A stretch of DNA of 53,864 nt from Clostridia bacterium (lineage in GTDB: Bacteria; Bacillota; Clostridia; Christensenellales; CAG-917): the NCBI GenBank assembly GCA_028710495.1, contig JAQUST010000011.1, forward strand, positions 1-53,864, given 5' to 3'. The translations under genes were made by a program, and so were the position numbers. Position 1 is the stretch's first letter. Each line of letters begins with the position of its first letter. Of this stretch, positions 17,779 through 25,557 are shown one piece after another. The notes under the pieces were generated by a model. The model saw only the letters and a list, made by a program, of their open reading frames with translations. It did not search any database and had not been told where the DNA came from.

Positions 17779-18411
17779 ATGGAAGGTATTTCAAAAGAAT
17801 CGTTGCAGAGATTGCCAACGTATTTAAGATATCTGAATGAATTGCACTTGAATGGTATAGAGAGTGTATCATCCACAACAATTGCAGATAGATTTAAGCT
17901 GAACCCTGTGACAGTAAGAAAGGATTTGGCATTTATAAGCGAAGACGGTGGCAAGCCGAAGACTGGCTTTTCTGTGGCTGATTTAGTTGCTGAAATTTCA
18001 GAATTTTTGGGTTACAACAACACTCAAGACGCAGTTTTAGTCGGTGTTGGAAAACTTGGAAGCGCATTGCTTGGCTATAAGGGATTCAGCAATTACGGAT
18101 TAAATATAGTTGCTTCATTCGATTGCAAAACTGATATCCAAATTGATTCTACTAAAAGAGAAATCAACAACATAAGTATGCTACCTGATTTGGTAAAACG
18201 ACTAGGTGTGAATATAGGCATTATAACTGTACCCGCAGAAAGTGCGCAGGCAGTTTGCGATTTGATGATAAACTCCGGCATAAAAGCAATTTGGAACTTT
18301 TCGCCTACACATTTGATTACTCCTGATAATATAGCAATAAAAAATGAGGATATGGCAGCATCGTTGGCGGTGCTTTCACAAAGATTGACAGCAATACTAA
18401 AAAACGAATAA
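17779..18411 (+). CDS. rex: Redox-sensing transcriptional repressor Rex
   Basis: 210 residues from ATG 17779 with AAGGAG upstream. Residues 1-75 are the Rex winged helix (LQRLPTYLRYLNEL, NPVTVRKDLAFIS). Residues 80-200 are the Rossmann domain with GVGKLG (89-94), the nucleotide loop. Rex binds DNA when NAD+ is high and releases it when NADH builds up, derepressing NADH-consuming fermentation genes. Being first in an operon whose next gene is adhE fits autoregulation together with its classical target. A candidate operator lies in its own leader. Length and both domains match the family. Confidence 0.96.
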   Translation: MEGISKESLQRLPTYLRYLNELHLNGIESVSSTTIADRFKLNPVTVRKDLAFISEDGGKPKTGFSVADLVAEISEFLGYNNTQDAVLVGVGKLGSALLGYKGFSNYGLNIVASFDCKTDIQIDSTKREINNISMLPDLVKRLGVNIGIITVPAESAQAVCDLMINSGIKAIWNFSPTHLITPDNIAIKNEDMAASLAVLSQRLTAILKNE

Positions 18412-18427
18412 AACGAGGAGATTATAT

Positions 18428-21028
18428 ATGGACAAAACTTTTATAGTCAAAGATGAAGAAACACTTGAACGCAGATTAGAAGATGTGCGGAAAGCGCAAA
18501 AAGAATTTTCAAAATTTTCGCAGGAGAAAGTGGATGCAATATTTTTTGCAGCGGCAATGGCAGCCAATCAGGCGCGTATCCCACTTGCAAAAATGGCTGT
18601 TGAAGAGACGGGTATGGGGATTGTTGAAGATAAAGTAATAAAAAACCATTATGCCTCCGAGTATATTTATAATGCTTACAAAGACACAAAAACTTGTGGA
18701 ATTATTGAACAAGACAATGCCTATGGAATTACTAAAATAGCTGAACCAATAGGTATTATTGCTGCCGTTATTCCAACAACCAATCCAACGTCAACTGCTA
18801 TTTTCAAAGCTTTGCTTGCGCTAAAAACAAGAAACGGTTTGATATTCAGTCCGCATCCAAGAGCAAAAAAATGTACAATAGCAGCTGCAAAGATTGTTCT
18901 TGATGCGGCAGTAAAGGCTGGAGCTCCCGAAAATATTATAGCTTGGATTGACGAGCCTTCAGTGGCTTTATCCGGTTTAATAATGAAAGAAGCTGACATC
19001 ATTCTGGCAACAGGCGGCCCTGGAATGGTTAGAGCCGCATATAGCTCAGGAAAACCTGCAATCGGTGTTGGCGCGGGAAACACACCTGCTATTATTGACG
19101 ATTCGGCGGATATATTGCTTGCGGTCAGTTCTATTATACATTCAAAGACTTTTGATAACGGTATGATTTGCGCATCAGAGCAATCCGTCATTGTGCTTGA
19201 AAAAGTTTACAAAGCGGTAAAAGAGGAATTCACAAAGAAAGGTTGTTATTTTTTGAATCCCGAGGAAACCGAAAAGGTAAGAAAAACAATAATCATAAAT
19301 GGGGCTCTCAACGCGAAAATAGTTGGTCAGTCAGCATATAAAATTGCGGCACTTGCAAATGTAACTGTACCTGAAAATGCAAAAATTTTGATTGGCGAGG
19401 TTGAGAGCGTGGAACTTCAAGAGGAGTTTGCGCATGAGAAGCTGAGCCCAGTGCTTGCAATGTACAAGGCAAAAGATTTTGAGGATGCAGTTTCAAAAGC
19501 AGAACATCTTATTGCGGACGGTGGATATGGGCACACTTCATCATTGTATGTTGATGTGTTGAATAACAAGGACAAGATAAGCAACTGGGAAAACCGTATG
19601 AAAACTTGCCGTTGCTTGATAAACACTCCGTCTTCACACGGCGGAATCGGCGACCTTTACAACTTTAAGCTTGCACCTTCTTTGACATTGGGTTGCGGTA
19701 GTTGGGGTGGCAACAGCGTCAGTGAGAATGTCGGGGTAAAGCATCTTATCAATATTAAAACAGTAGCTGAAAGGAGAGAAAATATGTTATGGTTCCGTGC
19801 GCCTCAAAAGGTATATTTCAAGAAAGGTTGCTTGCCTGTTGCTTTGGATGAATTGAAAACAGTAATGGGTAAGAAGAAAGCATTTATTGTCACGGACTCA
19901 TTCCTTTTTAACAACGGATATACAAAGCCAATTTCTGATAAACTCGACCAAATTGGTATTATCCACACAACTTTCTACAACGTTGCTCCAGACCCGACTT
20001 TGGCTTGTGCAAAAGAGGGCGCAAAGGCAATGAATGAATTCAAACCGGATTGCATTATCGCTTTGGGTGGAGGCTCAGCAATGGACGCCGCAAAAATTAT
20101 GTGGGTTATGTATGAACATCCTGAAGTGAATTTCATGGATTTGGCGATGAGATTTATGGATATAAGAAAGAGAGTTTACACATTTCCGAAAATGGGCGAA
20201 AAGGCATATTTTATCGCAATTCCAACATCAGCAGGTACAGGCTCAGAGGTTACACCTTTTGCAGTTATTACCGATGAAGAGAGCGGTGTAAAATATCCTC
20301 TTGCAGACTATGAATTGATGCCGAATATGGCAATCGTTGATGCAGATATGATGATGAATGCGCCAAAAGGTTTGACATCTGCTTCTGGTATTGATGCAGT
20401 AACGCACTCTTTGGAAGCCTATGCTTCATTGCTAGCTACTGATTATACAGATGGTTTGGCATTAAGAAGTTTGAAAATGGTGTTTGAATATCTTCCACGC
20501 GCTTACGAAAACGGCACGAATGACCCTGTTGCCAGAGAAAAAATGGGCAATGCGGCTACTATGGCAGGTATGGCGTTTGCGAATGCGTTTTTGGGTGTTT
20601 GCCACAGTATGGCGCATAAACTCGGAGCGTTCCATCATTTGCCACACGGCATAGCGAATGCATTGATGATAAATGAAGTTTTAAGATTTAACGCTGAGGA
20701 AGTACCAACAAAAATGGGAACATTCTCACAATATGATCATCCGCACACTTTGGCAAGATATGCAGAAGTTGCCGATTATTTGGGCGTAAAAGGAAAAAAT
20801 GACAGCGAAAAATTGGATAATCTTATCAAAGCTATTGAAGAGCTGAAAACAAAAGTGGGAATCAAGAAAACAATCAAAGATTACGGAATTGATGAAAAAG
20901 ATTTCTTAGACCGCTTGGATGCTATGGTTGAGCAAGCGTTTGACGACCAATGCACAGGTGCAAATCCCAGATATCCGCTTATGAGTGAAATCAAGCAGAT
21001 GTATTTGAATGCCTACTACGGCATATAG
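18428..21028 (+). CDS. adhE: Bifunctional acetaldehyde-CoA/alcohol dehydrogenase
   Basis: 866 residues, the family length; ATG after GAGGAG, 16 nt behind rex. The N-terminal half is the CoA-acylating aldehyde dehydrogenase with catalytic Cys248 in NGMICASEQ and the glycine loop GVGAGNTP (213-220). The C-terminal half is an iron-dependent alcohol dehydrogenase: GGGSAMDAAK (547-556) for NAD, PTSAGTGSEVTPF, and iron ligands Asp656, His660, His726 and His740, three residues offset from the E. coli protein. It reduces acetyl-CoA to ethanol, consuming two NADH, in cytosolic spirosomes. It is the textbook Rex target. The gene continues into the sensory hydrogenase genes with 10-nt spacing. Confidence 0.97.
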   Translation: MDKTFIVKDEETLERRLEDVRKAQKEFSKFSQEKVDAIFFAAAMAANQARIPLAKMAVEETGMGIVEDKVIKNHYASEYIYNAYKDTKTCGIIEQDNAYGITKIAEPIGIIAAVIPTTNPTSTAIFKALLALKTRNGLIFSPHPRAKKCTIAAAKIVLDAAVKAGAPENIIAWIDEPSVALSGLIMKEADIILATGGPGMVRAAYSSGKPAIGVGAGNTPAIIDDSADILLAVSSIIHSKTFDNGMICASEQSVIVLEKVYKAVKEEFTKKGCYFLNPEETEKVRKTIIINGALNAKIVGQSAYKIAALANVTVPENAKILIGEVESVELQEEFAHEKLSPVLAMYKAKDFEDAVSKAEHLIADGGYGHTSSLYVDVLNNKDKISNWENRMKTCRCLINTPSSHGGIGDLYNFKLAPSLTLGCGSWGGNSVSENVGVKHLINIKTVAERRENMLWFRAPQKVYFKKGCLPVALDELKTVMGKKKAFIVTDSFLFNNGYTKPISDKLDQIGIIHTTFYNVAPDPTLACAKEGAKAMNEFKPDCIIALGGGSAMDAAKIMWVMYEHPEVNFMDLAMRFMDIRKRVYTFPKMGEKAYFIAIPTSAGTGSEVTPFAVITDEESGVKYPLADYELMPNMAIVDADMMMNAPKGLTSASGIDAVTHSLEAYASLLATDYTDGLALRSLKMVFEYLPRAYENGTNDPVAREKMGNAATMAGMAFANAFLGVCHSMAHKLGAFHHLPHGIANALMINEVLRFNAEEVPTKMGTFSQYDHPHTLARYAEVADYLGVKGKNDSEKLDNLIKAIEELKTKVGIKKTIKDYGIDEKDFLDRLDAMVEQAFDDQCTGANPRYPLMSEIKQMYLNAYYGI

Positions 21029-21038
21029 GAGGATTATT

Positions 21039-21788
21039 ATGAATTTAGATAGAATAATTGCAGTCAGAACAAGCAAAACAATTTATAAAGATGGTGACAA
21101 GGTTATCAAGGTGTTTGACAAGGATTTCTCAAAGTCGGATGTTCTCAATGAAGCTTTGAATCAGTCTCGTGTTGAGGAGTCAGGTTTGAATGTCCCGAAA
21201 ATTTTGGAAGTTTTTATGCTTGACGAAAAATGGGCAATAGTTATGGAGTTCATCAAAGGTAAAACCCTTGACAATATAATGGCTGAAAATATAGAAAAGG
21301 AAGACGAATATCTCAATATGTTTGTGGATTTGCAGTTGGAAATGCATTCAAAAAGAGTCCCATTGCTTAATAACTTGAAGGACAAAATGGATAGAAAAAT
21401 CGAGGAAAGTAAATTTGATGCGACTATTCGCTATGAATTGCACACAAGGCTTGGCGGAATGCCAAAGCATACCAAACTCTGCCATGGCGATTTCAATCCT
21501 AGCAATATTATCATAGGCGAAGATGGGAAGAATTATATTATTGACTGGTCGCACGCAACTCAAGGGAACGCAAGCGCAGATGTCGCAAGAACGTATCTGT
21601 TGTTTAAGTTGTCAGGAAAAAATGAACTTGCAGAGAAATACATGAAACTATTCTGCAAAAAGAGCGACACGGCAAGGCAATACATTGAAAAATGGTTGCC
21701 AATAGTTGCAGCATCACAATCCGTAAAAGGAAAGCCGGAAGAGAAGGAATTTCTTTTGAAATGGGTTGATGTTGTAGACTTTGAATAG
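21039..21788 (+). CDS. Small APH-like kinase in the rex-adhE-hydS operon
   Basis: 249 residues from ATG 21039, which has AGGAGG immediately upstream; an in-frame upstream start at 21009 lies inside adhE and is unlikely. Visible motifs are an MEFIKGKTL hinge, catalytic CHGDFNPSN (His149, Asp151, Asn156) and IIDWSHA (Asp169), the aminoglycoside-phosphotransferase arrangement. It is shorter than most APH enzymes. The target may be a small molecule or, given the PP2C phosphatase four genes downstream, a protein; that is speculation. Spacing is 10 nt behind adhE and 9 nt before the ferredoxin gene, so it is part of the same transcript. Confidence 0.8.
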   Translation: MNLDRIIAVRTSKTIYKDGDKVIKVFDKDFSKSDVLNEALNQSRVEESGLNVPKILEVFMLDEKWAIVMEFIKGKTLDNIMAENIEKEDEYLNMFVDLQLEMHSKRVPLLNNLKDKMDRKIEESKFDATIRYELHTRLGGMPKHTKLCHGDFNPSNIIIGEDGKNYIIDWSHATQGNASADVARTYLLFKLSGKNELAEKYMKLFCKKSDTARQYIEKWLPIVAASQSVKGKPEEKEFLLKWVDVVDFE

Positions 21789-21797
21789 GAGGTTCTT

Positions 21798-22043
21798 ATG
21801 ATAAAGTTATCAGTTTGTATCGGCACTACTTGCCACTTAAGAGGGTCAAGAGAAATAATAGAGCAACTACAAGAGTTAATACACGCCAACGGATTGAAAG
21901 AAAAGGTTGATATGTCAGGCAAATTTTGTTTGGGCAGATGCGAAGAAAATGGCGTTAGTGTAAGTGTTGACGGAGAAAATTTCGCTCTTACTCCCGACAA
22001 TACGCAAGCTTTTTTTGAAAAAGAAATTTTAGGGAGAGTTTAA
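21798..22043 (+). CDS. Thioredoxin-like [2Fe-2S] ferredoxin 1
   Basis: 81 residues after TAGGAGG. Cysteines 7, 12, 44 and 48 (C-x4-C and C-x3-C) are the four-cysteine pattern of thioredoxin-like [2Fe-2S] ferredoxins and the NuoE/HydC C-terminal domain. The opening SVCIGTTCHLRGSREII is typical. Such single-domain proteins accompany HydS-type hydrogenases and probably pass electrons to or from them. It lies 1 nt upstream of a paralogue. Confidence 0.9.
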   Translation: MIKLSVCIGTTCHLRGSREIIEQLQELIHANGLKEKVDMSGKFCLGRCEENGVSVSVDGENFALTPDNTQAFFEKEILGRV

Positions 22044-22044
22044 T

Positions 22045-22293
22045 ATGAAATTGCTTGTGTGTGTTGGTAGTTCTTGTTATTTGAAGGGTTCTTATGATGT
22101 TATTCAGAAATTACAAGAATTACTAAAAAAATATGAAGTTGAAGACCAAGTTGACCTCAATGCAAGTTTCTGTTTAGGATTTTGTGCAAGCGGTGTCACA
22201 CTGAAGTCCGACGAAGTATTTTTACACCATGTAAATCCCGAAAATGTCGAGGATGTATTTTTGAAGGAAGTATATCCATTATTGAACAAATGA
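22045..22293 (+). CDS. Thioredoxin-like [2Fe-2S] ferredoxin 2
   Basis: 82 residues after AGGGAGAG. Same fold as its upstream neighbour, with cysteines 6, 11, 43 and 47 and the shared pattern SCYLKGSYDVIQKLQELL. The pair is similar in length and motif order but diverged, indicating an old tandem duplication rather than a recent one. It may have a different potential or partner. Ten nucleotides separate it from the hydrogenase gene. Confidence 0.9.
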   Translation: MKLLVCVGSSCYLKGSYDVIQKLQELLKKYEVEDQVDLNASFCLGFCASGVTLKSDEVFLHHVNPENVEDVFLKEVYPLLNK

Positions 22294-22303
22294 GAGGTGC
22301 ATT

Positions 22304-24016
22304 ATGACAAGTTGTTTGGATTTCCAAAATGCGAATTGCAAAAACTGCTATAAATGCCTGAGAAGTTGTCCTGTGAAAGCTATTGCCGTGACAAATCATC
22401 AAGCGCGAATCATAGATGAAAGATGCATTCTTTGCGGAACCTGTACACACGTATGCCCGCAAAACGCAAAGCATGTGCACAGCGATAAGGACGAAGTGTA
22501 TACGATGTTGTCATCTGGAGAAAAAATTATTGCGAGCGTTGCTCCGTCATTTATCTCCAGCTTTGGCATAAGGGATTTTTCGCTGATGAAAATTGCGCTA
22601 GGCAAGTTAGGTTTTTTTGATTCTGCAGAAACCTCTGTCGGAGCAAATCTCGTTGTAAAAAAATATAACGAGTTGCTTTTGGAGAAGGAATATAAGAATT
22701 TTATTACTTCTGCTTGTCCTGCTGTCAACACATTAATTCAGCTGTATTATCCAAAAGCGCTACCTTATCTCGCTCCAGTGGATTCGCCGATGCTAGCCCA
22801 TACAAAAATATTGAAATCACAAAATAAGGATGCAAAAATTGTATTTATAGGTCCTTGTATTGCCAAAAAGAAAGAAGCGCAACAAAGTGGTATTATTGAC
22901 GCTACGCTTACTTTTGAAGATTTGGCAGAAATGCTTGAGGAAGAAGGGATTATTTTTGATGATATCGCGAAACTTTCAATTGAAAAACCAAGCATTGAAA
23001 TCAACAAAGCAAAATTTTTCCCAATCAGTAGTGGCATAATAAAATCCTTCAACATTTTACCGAGCGGGTATGAATATGTAGCCATCGACGGAGTTCAAAA
23101 GTGTATGGAGATTTTGGAAAACATAGAAAGTCTTTCTGGTATGTTTTTAGAACTTAATGCTTGTGATTACTCTTGTGTCAATGGACCGTGCAGCTTGACA
23201 AAAAAGGGTTCTGCTATAAAAGCAAATTCTGACATAAGAAACTATGTCAATCTCGATTTAATTCACACAATTTATAGCCCGAAGCTTGAGCCAAGCGTTG
23301 TTGATATCACGACAATATATCCTCGTATAAAAACAAATAGTATGCCTGTTTCAGAAAAGAGAACCAATGAGATTCTTGCTATGACGGGCAAGCTAAAGCC
23401 AAGTGATGAATTAAATTGCGGCGCTTGCGGTTATTCCTCTTGCAGAGAGAAGGCTTGGGCTGTTGCAAATGGCTATGCTGAGCTCGAAATGTGCTTGCCA
23501 TACATGCGCGAGCGTGCGGAGACAATGGCATATGAAATTTTGCAGAACAGTCCAAATGGCATTGTCGTGCTTGACAGCGATTTAAAATTAATTGAAATCA
23601 ATGCAAAAGCAATCAAAATATATGGAGTGGATGGCACAAACTATAAGGGAAGAGATTTTGTGGATTTTGAAAACCCAACTGATTTTGTACTCGCACAACT
23701 TGAAAATAAAAACTTAATAAGAAAGAAAATTTATATCAGCAAAACAAAGACCTATGTTGAAATGACAATAATAATTCTCAAGGAACACAATATTTTGTTT
23801 GGGTTTTTGACTGATATTACGGAAGAAGTCAGTTACAATGAAAAACTTAGCAAGGTGAGAAGCGATACCATTGCAACTACGGATGAAGTTATCAAAAAAC
23901 AGATGAGAGTTGCCCAGGAAATTGCATCTCTGCTTGGGGAAACCACTGCCGAAACAAAAGTTGCGCTCTTAAAATTGAAAAAGGTATTGTCTGAAGCAGA
24001 AAAAAAAGGAGAGTAA
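22304..24016 (+). CDS. hydS: Sensory (group C, HydS-type) [FeFe]-hydrogenase with PAS domain
   Basis: 570 residues after GAGAGGTG. Domain order: two [4Fe-4S] ferredoxin clusters (Cys12, 15, 18, 22 and Cys41, 44, 47, 51); H-cluster domain with L1 TSACPAVN (Cys138), L2 GPCIAKKKEA (Cys185) and L3 NACDYSCVNGPC (Cys287, Cys291); a Fes-type four-cysteine motif NCGACGYSSCREKAW (Cys372, 375, 380, 397); a PAS domain (about 408-505); and a C-terminal helical tail (505-570) that could be a coiled coil. All four H-cluster cysteines are kept, but the catalytic proton-relay cysteine of TSCCP is Ala137. That matches the low-activity sensory HydS group, thought to detect H2 or redox state and signal through PAS. 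The following phosphatase starts 1 nt after its stop. Confidence 0.93.
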   Translation: MTSCLDFQNANCKNCYKCLRSCPVKAIAVTNHQARIIDERCILCGTCTHVCPQNAKHVHSDKDEVYTMLSSGEKIIASVAPSFISSFGIRDFSLMKIALGKLGFFDSAETSVGANLVVKKYNELLLEKEYKNFITSACPAVNTLIQLYYPKALPYLAPVDSPMLAHTKILKSQNKDAKIVFIGPCIAKKKEAQQSGIIDATLTFEDLAEMLEEEGIIFDDIAKLSIEKPSIEINKAKFFPISSGIIKSFNILPSGYEYVAIDGVQKCMEILENIESLSGMFLELNACDYSCVNGPCSLTKKGSAIKANSDIRNYVNLDLIHTIYSPKLEPSVVDITTIYPRIKTNSMPVSEKRTNEILAMTGKLKPSDELNCGACGYSSCREKAWAVANGYAELEMCLPYMRERAETMAYEILQNSPNGIVVLDSDLKLIEINAKAIKIYGVDGTNYKGRDFVDFENPTDFVLAQLENKNLIRKKIYISKTKTYVEMTIIILKEHNILFGFLTDITEEVSYNEKLSKVRSDTIATTDEVIKKQMRVAQEIASLLGETTAETKVALLKLKKVLSEAEKKGE

Positions 24017-24017
24017 T

Positions 24018-25178
24018 ATGGAACTCTTTCTTGAAGATGGTTTCACTTCTATAAACAAAAATGGCGAGGAGCTATGTGGTGACAATGTTGCGTCTTGCGT
24101 AATAGATGACTACACAACTTTAGTGCTTGCCGACGGCTTGGGGAGCGGAGTGAAGGCCAACATACTTTCTATACTTACATCGAAGATTTTGTGTACTATG
24201 GTTTCAAATGATATTGATATGGAAGAATGCATTGAAACTATGATTCAAACACTTCCCGTATGCAAAGAAAGAGAGGTGGCATACTCAACATTCTCGGTCA
24301 TTCATGTGAACAAACAAGGCGTCGGGTATATGTTTGAGTTCGACAATCCTCAAGCCATTTACTATCATGATGGACAATGCCAAGACTTTGAGCGTGAAGA
24401 ACTTGATATATTAGGGAAAAAAGTCTTCAAGACGAATTTAGCACTAAAACCTAATGATATAGTTATTGTAATGTCAGACGGGACAATACACGCAGGTATT
24501 GGAATGATACTCAATTTCGGTTGGCAGCGGAAGGAAATTATAGATTATCTAAACAAAGCTATAAAAACAAATATGTCGGCAAGATGCGTATCGTGTCTGC
24601 TCACAAGAGCGTGCAATGATTTGTATTTAGACAAGCCGGGGGATGACACCACCGTCGCTGCTGTGCGTATAAGAGAAAAGTGCACAGTTGATATAATGGT
24701 AGGACCTCCCGTTGACAAAGAAAAAGACGATTTTTATATAAATAGGTTTTTGTCCGGCGAAGGTAAAAAAGTGGTTTGCGGCGGCACAAGTTCTATTATA
24801 GTTGCGAAACACTTGAACACCGAAATAAAAACCAACTTTGATTTTCCTGATCCTGACGTACCGCCAATAGCCACAATTAAGGGCATAGACCTCACGACAG
24901 AAGGTGTTTTAACCATTAGAAAGCTATTATATATTTCCGAAAAATATATATCTCCAAATGACCTCACTCCCAAAAATTTTGTAAAAAAGGATGGCGCGTC
25001 TTTGCTTGCTGATATGCTGTTTGAAAAAGCAACACATATCAATTTTTATGTTGGTCAAGGAATAAACACAGCTCATCAACATTTGCCAATTGATTTGACA
25101 ATGAAGCTTAAGCTTGTGGAGGCAATAGCAGAAAACCTAAAGAAGATCGGCAAGGTGGTAACAGTTCAATATGACTAA
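24018..25178 (+). CDS. SpoIIE-type PP2C serine/threonine phosphatase with C-terminal domain
   Basis: 386 residues after AAAGGAGAG. PP2C metal-binding aspartates are all visible: Asp22 in CGDN, Asp39 in LADGLGSG, Asp154 in VMSDGTIH and Asp209/210 in PGDDTTVAAVRI. Residues about 225-386 form an additional domain (MVGPPVDKEKD, KKVVCGGTSS, INFYVGQGINTAHQHLP) that I do not recognise beyond its occurrence with HydS neighbours. Such phosphatases usually reactivate an anti-anti-sigma protein or another phosphoprotein. No RsbV or RsbW-like gene is present in the window, so the substrate must be encoded elsewhere or be an operon product. It is the last full gene of the operon; no strong terminator follows. 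Confidence 0.9.
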   Translation: MELFLEDGFTSINKNGEELCGDNVASCVIDDYTTLVLADGLGSGVKANILSILTSKILCTMVSNDIDMEECIETMIQTLPVCKEREVAYSTFSVIHVNKQGVGYMFEFDNPQAIYYHDGQCQDFEREELDILGKKVFKTNLALKPNDIVIVMSDGTIHAGIGMILNFGWQRKEIIDYLNKAIKTNMSARCVSCLLTRACNDLYLDKPGDDTTVAAVRIREKCTVDIMVGPPVDKEKDDFYINRFLSGEGKKVVCGGTSSIIVAKHLNTEIKTNFDFPDPDVPPIATIKGIDLTTEGVLTIRKLLYISEKYISPNDLTPKNFVKKDGASLLADMLFEKATHINFYVGQGINTAHQHLPIDLTMKLKLVEAIAENLKKIGKVVTVQYD

Positions 25179-25257
25179 AGCTAGAGAATATATGACTAAA
25201 GTTAGAGAAGAGTTGTCTCGAAAAAAATGTGTAAAGAGAATTAAATTAGTAAAATGA
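25171..25257 (+). CDS. Possible 28-residue ORF with internal 21-bp duplication
   Basis: ATG 25171 overlaps the phosphatase stop and reads MTKAREYMTKVREELSRKK and a basic end, stopping at 25257. The first 21 bp are nearly repeated (25171-25191, 25192-25211), so the second ATG restarts MTKVREEL. There is no obvious ribosome site apart from coupling to the upstream stop. It could be a tiny protein or the stump of a lost operon gene. Confidence 0.25.
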   Translation: MTKAREYMTKVREELSRKKCVKRIKLVK

Positions 25258-25557
25258 CTTATAAGTTTTATTTTCAAAATTTTTGATTACTTTTTAAGAA
25301 AGTTTATATTTGTGTTTTTTTGCTTTTTAAGGGCACTAACTTTTCCATATACGGATGCCTCTATGTTTATTGAATTCGCTACTATAGAAATAAGCGAATT
25401 TTCATCGAACTGATGAAACTGTTTCAGAAAACCGTTCTCGTAACATACATAAGCAAGATATTGTATCACAAAACACCGAATGCATAATAAAGCTATATCA
25501 AGTTGCTGTTCATATCGAAAATATTATTGAAATTCTCAATATTTATTCTTAATAAAG
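25258..25557. other. Gap between convergent genes
   Basis: No supported gene. A 60-codon minus frame at 25287-25469 has no ribosome site and no recognisable motif. An AT-rich imperfect hairpin around 25519-25544 may act as a weak terminator for the minus-strand acyltransferase. Confidence 0.45.

Noticed and set aside
21009-21038. Longer start for the small kinase inside adhE
   Set aside because: ATG 21039 follows AGGAGG; the upstream start overlaps adhE and has no site of its own.
25287-25469. Minus-strand 60-codon ORF after the phosphatase
   Set aside because: No Shine-Dalgarno, no recognisable motif, composition typical of spacer.
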